Positions 11,301 to 22,813 of a stretch of DNA of 64,000 nucleotides are shown here, piece by piece (position 1 is the first letter of the stretch; each line of letters starts with the position of its first letter). Location of the stretch: positions 27,551,859 through 27,615,858 of the forward strand of contig OW121858.1 in assembly GCA_933228895.1 (NCBI GenBank). The letters are read 5' to 3'. Origin of the DNA: Platycnemis pennipes. Its lineage: Eukaryota; Arthropoda; Insecta; Odonata; Platycnemididae. Both the position numbers and the translations under genes were made by a program. The notes beneath the pieces were generated by a model. The model had not been told where the DNA came from. It did no database searches and was given only the letters and a program-made list of their open reading frames with translations.

Positions 11301-14250
11301 ACACGATGGAGGTTGATAGGTTAAGGAAAGATGAGTTACTGTATGAACTGGTGATTCAGAGGGGAAATATGCCCAAATGTACTTTGCTGAGCTGAAGAGG
11401 AAAGTTAGAGATAACTTAAAGATAGAAAACCTTGGTGAATCATTTGAGGATATTTCAGTAAAGGAGGAGGCATGGATTTCAGGATCCTCCTGAAACCAGG
11501 GATTAAGTGATATGTGTATCTAAATCGAATGAAATAGAAATATTAATAGAAGATGTAAACAAGGATTGATTCAGTTGCTCCTGCAAGAGTGAAATCATTA
11601 TTTTTTCACCTAAATGCCAAATTGATGAGACTAATTATCCTGGCTGAAGGACAAATGAGAGTAAAATCTGAAGTAATGATGAGGCAATCAAAACATCTGT
11701 CAGTTAAATTAAGGCCTGTGGACAGTGCCGCTGTTTATGAAGTTCCTTTGCTGATAGCGTTTTGTCCATAAAAAGTTCTAATGATGATCAAACTTCAGTA
11801 CTTAATGCAGGCCAATCAGTGGGAAATGTGGTAATGATCATAGAGGAGAGGCAACTTGAAGACCAAAATAAGTTTGAAGAATCTTACTTAGAAGGCCCTC
11901 TTGTTTCAGTTTGTGTGAATTTCCCCCCTCAAACTGCCTTTCCTATCTTGATATCTCAATGCAGAATAAGTAAACAAGTCTCTGATATGAGTGCTGAGGC
12001 TAGATCTCAGTCATGCGACATCTGGTCAGCTTATAAATATATTCCTTTCATTGAGTGGGGTGTTTTGTTTTCTGGTGAAAAGGATAGTGGTGAAAACTCT
12101 TTCATAAGTAAACTTGAGGAACTGGCTGTATCTGGAGGTGTGTCTCATAAAGATTCATTTCTAGATGCCATTGAATTCATTCCTTCCAATGCACTTGTGC
12201 GGTTCTGATCTACTAAGAACCAGGTTTCTACTTGGGAAGGGTTAAAATGCTCATTCCATCAAGAATTTGTATGTAAGCATAGTTCCTACCCATTGCCTAA
12301 AGAGAACGATATCCTGAATCAGCTGAGAGCTTTAAGTTCCACTGCTCTGAAGAGTGTTTACTTCCACATAAAACTTTATGAAGAGAGTAAAGAAAAAACT
12401 GCATTTGTTATTCCTTGTAAGGGTTTATTTCAATTCAAGAGCATTTCTCAAGGATTAAAAAATTTTGCTTCTACCTGTCAATGATATTTAGACAAAGTTC
12501 TTGGTGAAGACTTGAAACCTCATGTATTTGTTTATTTAGATGATATTATTGGATTCTCTTTTTATTTAGATCATCTTAATATACTGGAGAAAGGACTGAA
12601 GAGATTAAGTAATACTGGTCTTACTATTGATTTTGTAAAATGTCTATCTTGTCCTCTACAGTTGAAGTCTTTAGGTTATTTTGTTTATCAGCATGGGTTG
12701 ATGGTAAATCCAGAAAAAGTTGCAGCTATATTTAATTATAAACATCCATCAAATGCTAAAGAGGTTAAAAGATCAGTGGGCATGGCATCTTGGTATCACC
12801 ATTTGGTTCCCACTTTTTCTACAATGCACCCCCTGACTTCCATGACAATAAAATTTGAGTGGACTCAAGAATGTGAAGTCGCTTCAGGATTTGAAGAAAA
12901 AATTTACCTCTGCTCCAATTTTGACTTTTCCAGATATTTATTAAGAGTTTATCCTACACTGTGATGCTGGTAACCTTGGTTGAGGAGCTATTTTGGTTCA
13001 GAAATATGAAGACAGGGAGCAAATTGTAACTTTTGCCAGTAGGAGTCTATCAAAAACTGAATGTAATTACAGAACAACTGAGTTGAAAGGTCTGGTGGTT
13101 CTCAGGTCAACAGAAAAATGTTGTAACTACCTGGAAGGATATTAATTTATAAAATTATAATTTACTGTTATCACTGGAGATGCAAGTTTAATCTGTTTAG
13201 ATCAGCTTAAGAATCCTGTTGGGCATTTCCTTGGGTTGGGCTGTTCGACTTCAGAAATATTATTATCAGATCATTCATCGTAAATGTAAAGAACATAAAG
13301 TGCCTGATGCACTCTCATGTCAGCCTCTTTCTAAAGTGTGTATTGATTCAGTCTGCATTAATCAAGAATCATTCGACAAGTGGTATGAAGATCTTCAAAA
13401 GAAATATAAGGTTCATCTGAAGATTATTTGCAATGAAGGTGGAAAACCACTAAATATTTAAGCTTGTAGCAAACGGTTGGTCTTTGGAGCACTTGGTTTA
13501 AAGTTATTCCTTCAGACTATTGTTGTAGTGTTTTTCAGGAAAATCATGATTTACTTTTGGCAGGACATTTTGTTTTTCTGAAAAATGTTACCAGAATTAG
13601 GAGAAGTTATAATTGGCTTAAAACAATAGCATATATTCAATCGTACATAAAGAAATGTGAGATGTGTTGCAAATGTAAATCCTGCAATCAGTTGCCCTTC
13701 TGCAAAAATGGGCCTACAAAGATAAGTTGTTTCTCCTCTACAAATACGTAGCTCTGATCTTCTTGGTGCTTTGCAAAAATCTATTCCAGGATTTATCTAT
13801 TTGGCTGTGACCTCTTGCATATTTTTTAAGTATGTGTGGGTATGCTCTCTCAGGAGTGCTACAGCTGAGTCCATTGCATGTCACATGGAAGAGGATGCAA
13901 GTCTAAAGCATGAGGCACCCCATACAATTTTATGTGAAAATGGAGTTCAATAAAACAGCCAGGTGTTCCAGAAAATGTGCCAAAAATATGGTATTAGGAT
14001 TATTCACAATTTTTATCACCATCATTATAATCCCACTGAGCAGGTGAACTCAGTTGTAAAAACATTGCTGTCCTCTTACATTACACACGATCAGAGACAT
14101 TGGGATAAAGAGTTGAATCGAGTCATCTCTTCCATAAATTCTTCTGTCCATGAAACTACTGGCTACAGTTCTCATATCTTGCTTAATAGGGCAGTGCACT
14201 CTGGACACAAAAACATCCCAGATAAAAATTTTCTTTGATATTGGTGAAAG
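11300..14250 (+). mobile_element. Decayed Gypsy-type LTR retrotransposon, internal region
   Basis: Gag, polymerase and integrase fragments follow one another on the plus strand with many stops and shifts. The gag-like part (about 11760-12205) includes FISKLEELAVSGGVSHKDSF. Reverse transcriptase (12293-12960) shows GLFQFKSISQGLKNFAST, a stop, then VFVYLDDIIGFS with the YxDD box. RNase H (about 12960-13140) has a DAGN-like start and a broken TFASRSLSKTECNYRTTELK block. Integrase (13557-14240) has the H-x..C-x2-C zinc-binding start, then a core with DLLGALQKSIPGF and a late PTEQVNSVVKTL block. Protease and the start of RT are missing, with gag joining RT over about 80 bp. No LTRs or envelope gene were recognised. 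It lies antisense in a gene A intron. Confidence 0.85.
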
Positions 14251-14330
14251 CTATTATCAGAGGAAACCTTGATTCAAAGAGCAATGCAGAGGGAAAGGAG
14301 AGAAGAGACCACAGGAAGGTGTAATATTAC

Positions 14331-14421
14331 CTTGTTTTGGGGTGGCTTCCATTGTCAGCGTTCCACTTCCGGCCTCACACCCCCACTCTGTCCCCGATAT
14401 GCTAATGCCTTCAGATGGGGC
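14331..14421 (-). CDS. Gene A linker exon 8 (last linker, phase 0 to 1)
   Basis: The exon is framed by acceptor CTGTTGCAG and donor CAAG|GTAATA. Its 91 bases encode 30 residues starting APSEGISISG and including EAGSGTLTME, ending one base into a codon. That phase fits the finger exon at 10437. The AGSG word matches DAGSGIVEK in the equivalent last linker exon of gene B (51545-51629), which also ends in phase 1. Serine-, glycine- and glutamate-rich, so probably unstructured. Confidence 0.65.
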
Positions 14422-14642
14422 CTGCAACAGTTCAACAACAATACACTCATAAGACTATAAAAAGTAACTCATGCAAGACTTTGCTATTCTGTTTTCTCAC
14501 TATCCTTAATTTGCCTTTCTCAAAAAATTAGGAAAAATACTTCAAATCATTTTTAACTTAAATGGTTTTTACATACACACTCCAGGGTTTATAAACTTTT
14601 GACCAGGACAATAAAAATAAACGATACTGCCCTACTGCTCAC

Positions 14643-14741
14643 CTCTGAATCAACACCAGGGACCTCTGTCTTCGGGTGATGTCCAGAATCCACATCCATT
14701 GAATTCTCGACTCCCTCACCCTCCTCTGCCTTTACAGGAAT
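14643..14741 (-). CDS. Gene A linker exon 7
   Basis: 99 bases (33 codons, phase 0-0) between acceptor CTTCAG and donor GAG|GTGAGC. It starts IPVKAEEGEG, giving the SUMO-consensus form hydrophobic-K-x-E (VKAE), and continues acidic (MDVDSGHHPKTEVPGVDSE). No fold is expected; it is part of the linker between ZAD and fingers. Confidence 0.65.
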
Positions 14742-15302
14742 CTGAAGCTGTTACCAAAGTTAACTTGTTTACTTCTGCTTATGGACAAATTGTAAGTTGG
14801 GCTTGATATTTATAAGAATATTTATGAGAAGTATTTCAGTGAGACTTTCACATTCAAAAGATATATAGCAACTAAGTTTCACACTGAAAATATGCACATG
14901 CCAATGATTTATCGGACATGAACAAGAGTTGCAATGAATCATAAATAGGGGTGGTAAAACTTAAAGAAGCTCAAAGCATTTTCAACTGTTGTTTTTGTCA
15001 GTTGTTCAACTCACAAATCTTATCGACTTCATCTACATGTACATAATACAATGCAAACCACCAAATTAAAGGAGTGACAGGGAGTGAATCTCCACCAAGT
15101 ATGCTGCAGAAAATATCAAGCTTAAAGAGAGGATGTGTAACTGTGTTTCAATTCAGATCATGACCCTCTGTACACACCCACACAAAATAATAATTGAGTA
15201 GGCTGTGCATATTTCATTTACTGCAACCAATGGAATATATGCACAGCTCATGGAATGAATCTCAGCGGAGACTGTGCGTCTTCACCTTCATTCTCAACTA
15301 AC

Positions 15303-15425
15303 CTCCAGTGATTCACTTCCTTCATCAACCGATTCCAACTGCAATGAAGGAACTCTTGCGTCTGCATCACTCTCATTGCAAGACAAAACTTCGGATTTAC
15401 AAGCAGCTGTCTCTTCACTTTCGAT
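15303..15425 (-). CDS. Gene A linker exon 6
   Basis: 123 bases (41 codons, phase 0-0) from acceptor CCTTAG to donor GAG|GTTAGT. It encodes an acidic segment beginning IESEETAACKSEVLSCNESD and ending in a Glu/Ser-rich run. The frame is open throughout and the phase matches its neighbours. The LSC(N/E)ES word also occurs in exon 5, which suggests descent by exon duplication. Confidence 0.6.
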
Positions 15426-15673
15426 CTAAGGAAAGGTCAAGGAAACAATACAAGTTTATGTCAGTGAAATCTCATCATCACCATATAACCCCACGTTCAC
15501 AGCAGCAAGAGAGCCTTCTCACTCACTAGACATTGGTTTCTATGAAACACAATAACACACCACTAAAGCCATTGTCCAACTACTTGCCGTCACTTTCCAA
15601 TGCAACATTCACACTAACAATAATATGCTTTGTTTTTGGCAAAGATGTTAAATAAGAGCACATCAAATCTTAC

Positions 15674-15802
15674 CTCACATGGAGAGATGGACCTTCGAGA
15701 TGACAACAGCAAGGCATTCGATGATTCACTCACAATTCCATTGCCACAACTTTCTTCACAAGATAACACGTTACTCATTCCCGAAAGTGTCTTCTGCTGA
15801 TT
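15674..15802 (-). CDS. Gene A linker exon 5
   Basis: 129 bases (43 codons, phase 0-0) from acceptor CTTAATAG to donor GAG|GTAAGA. It encodes NQQKTLSGMSNVLSCEESCG and then a serine-rich segment. It shares the LSCEES/LSCNES word with exon 6. Unstructured linker is the likely role. Confidence 0.6.
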
Positions 15803-17830
15803 CTATTAAGGAAGGGGACACAATTTAGACACTTTGTCACAGTAGTGAGAGTCCACTGTTCTATAAACTATTCTTTGCAAGTTAAACTTACGAAATGTGA
15901 AGATTGATACGTAGATAAATCAATACACATTTGCATGCTCAGCCAGATAAATATTTGAAGTTTGTTATGGTTAAGCTCACATTTACCAAATAGAGTAATG
16001 TATTTCTAACTAAGCACAAGATGATGTTAGCTTACGCTAAGATGAAGATTTTCTTCAATGAATTTCTACGCCAAAATCCCATTGTCAGCCATCTTTTCAA
16101 AAGTGTCAAGTATAGGCTGACCGATTGCATAACACAGTCATCACAATAGATCGTTGTCCTTACTACTCATTTGATATAACAGCTAAGATCTTTTCATTAG
16201 CTTTTTATAGGATGGGCCACAAATAATAACAGCGTGTCCACAGGCCTTAACCTCAAACACTTAGAATTTGAACAGAACTATGTACCTATTTTTACCTGTC
16301 TGCTATTCTAAATAGATTTTGAATTTTGCATTCAGATTGAAGGTGTAGCTTTACTTGAGCTTCGTTTAAAGTGTGTCTTTCAATCTCTGGGACAAATCCT
16401 ACAATTTTAGGCAATCACATTTTAGTACATTTTAAATAGATGGATACTTTTAAGAGAGTACATTGTGGCAGTCCTATCAATAACATGTCATGGGATTGTT
16501 TACTTCATGCAATTGAGTTCACAACATGTCAAAGCAAAATTAATGTAATCAAGTGCGTCCTACAGTGTACAAATAAACAAATAAAATAAATCACCATACT
16601 TGCAACAATGTTTGTACCATACTGTTCCTCCAAAAAAGGTCTTGTGCTTGATTCTTTTACCAGTTACTACCATGCTATATCCCAAGGGAGGTGATGATAT
16701 AAATACAGGTTATGTAGCACTTACATGGAATAAGTAAGGAAAATTAGGTTAATATTTCAATATTTCACACTGATTCTTGAGTAATGATGATTTCCTACAA
16801 CTTCCAAATACGTTATCCTGAAACCATGTAAAATAACTTTTCTTCTCACACCTTACACTTCATGTTATTCACACTAATGTGGATGCTAGAAATTAATTAT
16901 AGTCAATTACCAACATACGTATATTTTAATAATGAATGAGTGAAAATTTTCTGTCATACATACAGAGCCTATAAAAGTTAAAAAGCACATCGGTAGTTTC
17001 AAAATGACTTTATAGCTAATATAAAATTATCATAATTTAGTAAACAGAGTTTTTAATTATGCAATGAAAACTGGTACCAGATAGCAAATGGTTTCATAAA
17101 GGAGCTTGTTAAGTTGTTGAATGAACATTTGCAGGGATGTTTATCACAGTCGTGATGACAAAAGAATTAGACAAAATTAAAAAACATCCTACTGCACGAC
17201 CGTGTTGCCGGTATTCCAGACAGCAACTTAACGTTCAAGGTGTAGGAAATATATAGTATGAAGATATGAGAAATATATAGAATGAAGAGACAGGAAATTT
17301 GATGGGATGCGATCTTTGGACCTCTGAAGATGGCGTCTAGAATGCCAAAGAAACTGTCATCCAAAGGGATGAACCAACGTGGAAGAAACCCGAAAGCCCT
17401 CGAATCATCGGAAAATATTTTGATTCGCATCTATTTGCATTTCCAAGTAAAATAAAATTTATGTTTCAGAGTAATTAAGGATAACATAATGAACACAAGA
17501 GAATATCGAGCTACCTGACTGGTCGGCCAGCGCAAGCAGTTATCCAATGGCAAAAAATTTCCCAAAAAATTATTTTATTTATTAATACGGTTTTACGCCA
17601 TGAAATTAGTTTCAATAAGTTTTGTTTTGTGGTAATGTGTAGTAAAACTGTTGAACTAAGTAGCATGATTGTCATTGGAATGATCCCCTGTTATGGTTCA
17701 TCAGTTCAGTTCATGTCCTTTAAAATTTCATGTCTGGATAAAAATTAATTTTCATTCTCCAGACCTTCGGGACTGCATAAATATACTCCCACAGGTGTTC
17801 CTAAATTATAAATTGTGTCCTATACGCATT
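15803..17830. other. Gene A intron, no feature recognised
   Basis: AT-rich intron between linker exons 5 and 4. Short open frames on either strand show no domain or splice signals. From about 17830 the sequence becomes the outer part of the left arm of the large inverted repeat. Confidence 0.5.
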
Positions 17831-18383
17831 AATTTCCTTGTAGGAATATTTTCCCAGCAAAAGGATAGTGAGTGTCTATCATGATCGCAAATCACAATTG
17901 CTGAATATATCGAGTGTTATTTCATTTATACGTCACTAGTGGCAATGTGCACTGCCCTGCTACACTGCTATGTTCAAATTTTTCTCTAAAACGGAGCACT
18001 TTACTCCTCTCTCCCTTGTTTTTGAAGTGTATATGCACGAAACAAGGTTAATCAGTGTTTTATATAGATGGGTATGCATGCCTAAATGTCATAGAAAGGA
18101 ATTTGATTTTTTTATCTGTCGCATTCTCACCTGCATCTAACATAAACAGCGTGAATATGGAAAAGTCGTGGTGTAAATACATCTCCCCACACATTGAAAA
18201 CATAGGAAATTGGATGGGACCCACTAAAAACCTTGTAAATTGTGGAAAAATGTAAATACCAAATATGTATATATGAGGTTTTACTGTATTATATTATATT
18301 TGTCAAAAATGCAACAGAGATTGAACAGTTGATCATAAACACCCGAATCACTTGAAGGTGAATCTGTTCCTCCGAGTACTCAC

Positions 18384-18509
18384 GTCAAAGTCACCACTGT
18401 GTGCTGTCGTTGGCTTTGGCATTTCCAAGATATTGTTGTCAGTGTGGCCGTGAGAGTCATGTACCAGAGGATCCCAGTTAGAACCATCATCTTCAGGCTT
18501 CACAGCGAT
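18384..18509 (-). CDS. Gene A linker exon 4
   Basis: 126 bases (42 codons, phase 0-0) between acceptor CCCCCCACAG and donor GAC|GTGAGT. The product starts IAVKPEDDGSNWDPLVHDSH and ends AHSGDFD. VKPE fits the SUMO acceptor consensus. It is a clear paralogue of exons at 24293-24418 (same gene) and 30698-30823 (gene B), all exactly 42 codons, so one exon type has been duplicated. Confidence 0.75.
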
Positions 18510-19352
18510 CTGTGGGGGGTTATAAGAATGGTTCAAGGTCGGTTGATAGGAAAAATTATTCAATTCAACAAGTTAATTTTCATTAATACTAGCATTATTT
18601 TCATTTATATGAGACCCTATTGATGCCGTATCATATCACCCTCTATACAGAAAGGTTTTAATGTAATAATAGGAAAAAGACTTCTAAGCGTAATACACAC
18701 CAAGAACATCTTCTGGCATCTCTGCATGGTTTGGGTTCCATGTTGCAAGGAAATATATGTTTATTTTAGAAGAAAAGGAAGCGAATGTATTGTTTTGAGG
18801 ATTTTAGCCATCCCATGATTGAGACAATGACTGAAAAGGGATGTAAAAAAAGCACTATCTGAAAATTCACCATTGATCAACTACCTAATGTTGAGATCTT
18901 TCTTTAAAGAAACGGCAATTGCTTTGTCATAGCAGAGATTTACAGAGTGAAAACAAACAGGGTACTATACAGATATTATATTATATTAGTGATGGACAGA
19001 TCAGGGTTTTTTTCAATCTGGATTCAGAACTGGATCCTTGCCTTGGTTTCGGATCTTTGTCTTGGTTTCAGACACTGGATTCTGAATTTCATTCCTTTTC
19101 TCATCCTAGATTTTTAATGTATACAGAAAAACAACAGCAATATTATTTTTGAAAAAACAAGTAAGTTTACTGTGGAGAAAATCAACTTTCATCATCTCTG
19201 TGGATAATATTGTCCTGGATCAAGACTTATGGACGCAATTCACTAATTTCATTACTTTCAACATAAAGTTCACTTTTCTTATCAATACCCATCAAATAAT
19301 AATTTTTTAAAACCTGTTCAACTATTCTTAAGATTGCAATTAAAAGAAACAT
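18510..19352. other. Intron sequence, nothing identified
   Basis: AT-rich gene A intron between linker exon 4 and the piggyBac element. Short runs of a GGATCTTTG/TTGGTTTC-type word recur near 19020-19080 but do not form a clean array. Confidence 0.4.
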
Positions 19353-19369
19353 TTAACCCATTTAAACCC

Positions 19370-21849
19370 AAGCAGTCGAAAACGACCCTGGTACCATATT
19401 ATCCCAAGCGGTCGAAAACGACCTTGGAAGAATTTCTTAGTTGCACTTGCGAGCAATCCCGCGATGTTCCTACAATGTAACTAATATAAAAGTATAGATA
19501 TCTGGGAATGTTGCCGTGTTGAGGTCTTTCAATGTAGTCAGTACAGTAGCGAATGCTGACTTGTGAAGATCGGGAGCTTTTTTCTGTGTAGACATGTCAA
19601 GGCAAATGACTCGGTAAGTCTCGTATTTTTTATTTGCACAGTGACTAATAGCATATTTTTGTATGAAAATGATTTGTTTAACTGTACCTTTTCGAGATAT
19701 GTATTTATCTGTAGTGCTTTCAAACCTAGCATTGAGAAAAGGTTAACTGGTCGTTTTCGACCACTTGGGATAATGCATGCTATAATCTATACTTGCTGAG
19801 CGCAGCCAACGAGTGTGAAATTTGTTGGTCTTTCGTTTCGGAATTGGTTTTGAATTACTGCATCGCTCAGAAAGTTTAATTTTCTCTGAATACGTTTTAC
19901 AATATTTTGAATATTCAACGGCCTATAAGTTTGAAGTACTTACGTTCATTTACCCATAGCGTGTTCTGCATTTTGTTTACGGGAATACCTCACTACCGCT
20001 AAAATAATAGAAGAATGTGAGCACTTGTGTGACGATGATATTCCCGATTCCATTTATATATTGCCTCCAAAAGAAACTTCAGCAGAGACGGATGAAGATT
20101 CTGGCGAGGAAGATGATTTCGATCCTAATAGATTGAACCGTAATCAGCTGATGGTTCCGGCGGAAGTGACATTTAGTGAACGTGATGATATGAATGAGGT
20201 GCATGATGAGGAAAGTGCTAACGTTCTAAAGAAGCGTAAACTTTGTGAATGGGTCAAGGGAGATATCAGTGATGTGTGTTCTATACCAGTGCCTGGATAT
20301 GAATATTTTTTACCTCCCATCACGCTTTCTGAGCACTCAGAACCAATTGACTATGTGAAATTATTTCTTACCCAAGAAATATGTGAGGATTTAGCTAAAT
20401 ACACATCTTTATATTCCTCTCAAAAAAACTCTAATCTTCATGTTACTTGTGATGATATGTATGCATTCATGGGGATTTTACTCCTCTCTGGCTACAATTC
20501 ATGTCCCCGCCGAAGAATGTATTGGGAAAATAGAGCTGACACTGAAAATGTACTTGTCAAAGACACTATGACACGAAATCAGTTTGATGAAATATTTCGT
20601 CATTTTCACGCTTGCGATAATTTCAGCTTAGATCCTAGTGATAAATATGCTAAAGTTAGGCCATTTATCCGTAACATAAATGAGCTTTTCATACGATTCG
20701 CTCCATTAGAGAGTTTCGTATCCATCGATGAATCTATGATAAAGTACTTCGGAAAACATTCATGTAAGCAATTTTTGAAGGGAAAACCTGTTCGTTTTGG
20801 GTATAAAGCATGGTCATTGACTTTCAAATCAGGGTACTGTTTACAATTCATGCTATACCAGGGAAAAGATAGTTCCAATGACAAGTATAGGAAAGAATAT
20901 GGCTTGGGTGGGTCAGTTATTTTCAGTTTCGTAGATTTGCTGGAGGCGTCATACCCAGGGTTTAAATTTTCCTTATTTTTTGACAACTTTTTTACGAGTT
21001 CTAAAGTAGTATCACTACTCTCAGAAAGGGGAGTAGGTGCTACTGGTACTGCTCGTGAAAACAGAACAGAAAAATGCACCATCATGTCAAAGAAGGACAT
21101 GAAGAAAATGGAGAGAGGAGCAATAGACAGCTGCGTTGAAAAAGAGAGAAATATTATCGCAGTTAAATGGAAGGATAACAATACAGTTTTACTTCTCTCG
21201 AACCAATTTGGTGTAGAGCCGTTGTCAAAAGCAACGCGGTATTCTTTGAAAGAGAAGCGAAAAATTGAGATCCCTGCGCCAAACGTAATCAAAATGTACA
21301 ATAGATACATGGGTGGAGTAGATCAAATGGACAACAACATTTCAAATTATCAGATAGGTATGCGTGGTAAAAAATGGTATATGCCTAGTTTGTTTTGGGC
21401 AATGGATGCTTGCGTAAATAATGCGTGGCTGCTCAGCAGATCCTTTGGATGTAAGTGGGACAAACTAGAGTTTTTATGCCAAGTTAGTGACTCACTGTGC
21501 AAAACCTATGGTACTAAGCGAAAAGTATCTGGCCCTTTGAAAAAAAGCGGAGTAAGTCAATGTCAAAAGAATTTTGGCAGGCATTTAGTAGTTACAAGTC
21601 AACCAAGAAGGAACTGTGTTCATTGTAAAAGCAAAACAGTAACTGCATGTGAAACGTGTAATGTTGCTTTGCATGATAAATGTTTTGAACTATTCCATGG
21701 CTAATTTTTAATCACTGTAACTTGATAAATATTGAGTAAAAAAATTAAAGCTTTTACATGGCAAAGATAATTTTATTACTGTGAGGGAAAAAGTTTGTAT
21801 GGTAAAAGTTGATATTATGCCTCATTATCCCAAGCGGTCATTTTCGACC
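19370..21849. repeat. Subterminal repeats of piggyBac 3 (GGTCGAAAACGACC)
   Basis: The word ATTATCCCAAGCGGTCG leading into the palindrome GGTCG-AAAA-CGACC occurs at 19398-19423. A variant (CAGTCGAAAACGACC) lies at 19372-19386, an inverted copy at 19749-19774 and a diverged copy at 21824-21849 (GGTCATTTTCGACC). Three lie inside the left end and one inside the right end. Such repeats in piggyBac elements are plausible transposase binding sites; that role is inferred. Confidence 0.8.
20025..21704 (+). CDS. piggyBac transposase (element 3), intact core
   Basis: DDE/D-type transposase that excises and reinserts the element at TTAA. The open frame runs from 19935 to TAA at 21702-21704 without interruption. 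An acidic N-terminus (TDEDSGEEDDFDP) precedes the catalytic core. The three aspartates are present, numbered from codon 20025: D235 in VSIDESM, D320 in LFFDNFFT and D433 in GGVDQMD. A C-terminal cysteine-rich domain follows (CVHCKSKTVTACETC, then HDKCFELFH). No in-frame ATG lies at the expected start; the first is codon 43. An ATG at 19594 begins a 20-base stretch ending in a consensus donor CG|GTAAGT (19614), so a small first exon spliced in near 19980 is plausible, although no clean in-frame AG acceptor is seen there. It belongs to the GGVDxxD branch and differs from elements 1 and 2. Confidence 0.88.
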   Translation: MCDDDIPDSIYILPPKETSAETDEDSGEEDDFDPNRLNRNQLMVPAEVTFSERDDMNEVHDEESANVLKKRKLCEWVKGDISDVCSIPVPGYEYFLPPITLSEHSEPIDYVKLFLTQEICEDLAKYTSLYSSQKNSNLHVTCDDMYAFMGILLLSGYNSCPRRRMYWENRADTENVLVKDTMTRNQFDEIFRHFHACDNFSLDPSDKYAKVRPFIRNINELFIRFAPLESFVSIDESMIKYFGKHSCKQFLKGKPVRFGYKAWSLTFKSGYCLQFMLYQGKDSSNDKYRKEYGLGGSVIFSFVDLLEASYPGFKFSLFFDNFFTSSKVVSLLSERGVGATGTARENRTEKCTIMSKKDMKKMERGAIDSCVEKERNIIAVKWKDNNTVLLLSNQFGVEPLSKATRYSLKEKRKIEIPAPNVIKMYNRYMGGVDQMDNNISNYQIGMRGKKWYMPSLFWAMDACVNNAWLLSRSFGCKWDKLEFLCQVSDSLCKTYGTKRKVSGPLKKSGVSQCQKNFGRHLVVTSQPRRNCVHCKSKTVTACETCNVALHDKCFELFHG

Positions 21850-22020
21850 TCACTAGAAAAATGAATTTAATAGTTAATATTTGAAAAAATTAAACTGAAG
21901 TTACAGTTTGTGAATCATTTAATGCTATAATAAACAACCAATTCATCAAAATTACAAGTTTTAAATTCCGGGCATTCAGAGGTATAACAGTCTGTACAGT
22001 TGTGGGCTTAAATGGGTTAA

Positions 22021-22811
22021 AGTCCATTTTCATAAATTTTAGATTTATTTTCCAAACTATAAGATCGTATGAATCCTAAATTGTATCACTTTCTATCCAG
22101 AATGGTTTTAATAATTATGGAAAAAAAGATTTCCAAACGTATCATTTGGCAAGAATAATATAATATATTAAATAAAAAACAATGCCAAAAACCTAAAATT
22201 AATTCAGTGCAAATGGGTTTACATTAACTTGGGTTGCTGTTGTAAATCAAATTCTTAAATGCTATCCAATTTTTTTTAGAAACAAAAAAACATTTAATGC
22301 AGTTAGGATATTCCGTTTACGGAATATGTGGCGATTCTGTTTTTAATATGAAAAAATTATTATCATTATTTCAAGCTATTAGCAATTAATTTTGCAATAA
22401 CTCATTAATAATAACCATTAAAATGGAATTTGTGTTTTATATTCATAAGGAAAGGTTGTGTAACTCAAATCATGAAATAAGATGAACCTTTTTTCGTGGA
22501 ACTAGAAGCTAAATAAAGAAATATGTGCCTAGGCTTTTTTCTCAATTTACCTGGGTTTTAAGAAAAATAGAATGCCTTGCAGGCATTCTCCAAACAAAGG
22601 TAAGCAGACAATAACAGTGGGTAAGTCTACTGCAGATAATGAAGTTTGATTCTTATCGCTGTTTAAAATTTTTCTTTCAGCCATTGAATAAAATTTTTTG
22701 TTATATTTCATTTTCAACCCTTGTATGTGGGTACTGACTTTTTTGAACTTTAAACTAGATTTACAATGTATGATTTGCAAATTCCTATAATGTAAATACG
22801 AGGTTTTACTG
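22021..22811. other. Intron sequence between transposons
   Basis: AT-rich gene A intron; no gene seen. The last bases (AGGTTTTACTG) resemble a pogo-type end also present near 18290, 32935 and 40215. Confidence 0.4.
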
Positions 22812-22813
22812 TA

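Larger units (their letters stand above)
19357..22016 (+). mobile_element. piggyBac element 3, complete and well preserved
   Basis: TTAA duplications at 19353-19356 and 22017-22020 enclose 2660 bp with ends CCCATTTAAACCCA (left) and CCCATTTAAGCCCA (right, reverse-complemented). A TATA-like TATAAAAG at 19485-19492 lies inside the left end, as expected for an internal transposase promoter. Four subterminal copies of a palindrome-bearing word are listed separately. It is inserted in a gene A intron, in the opposite orientation to the gene. Confidence 0.92.

Noticed and set aside
11300..14250. Endogenous virus with an envelope gene
   Set aside because: Only gag, RT, RNase H and integrase remnants are seen; no envelope-like frame follows integrase.
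17167..17430. 87-residue minus-strand ORF
   Set aside because: Low-complexity intronic sequence with no conserved motif or splice support.
20606..21310. 234-residue minus-strand ORF
   Set aside because: It lies wholly antisense to the piggyBac 3 catalytic core and has no recognisable domain.
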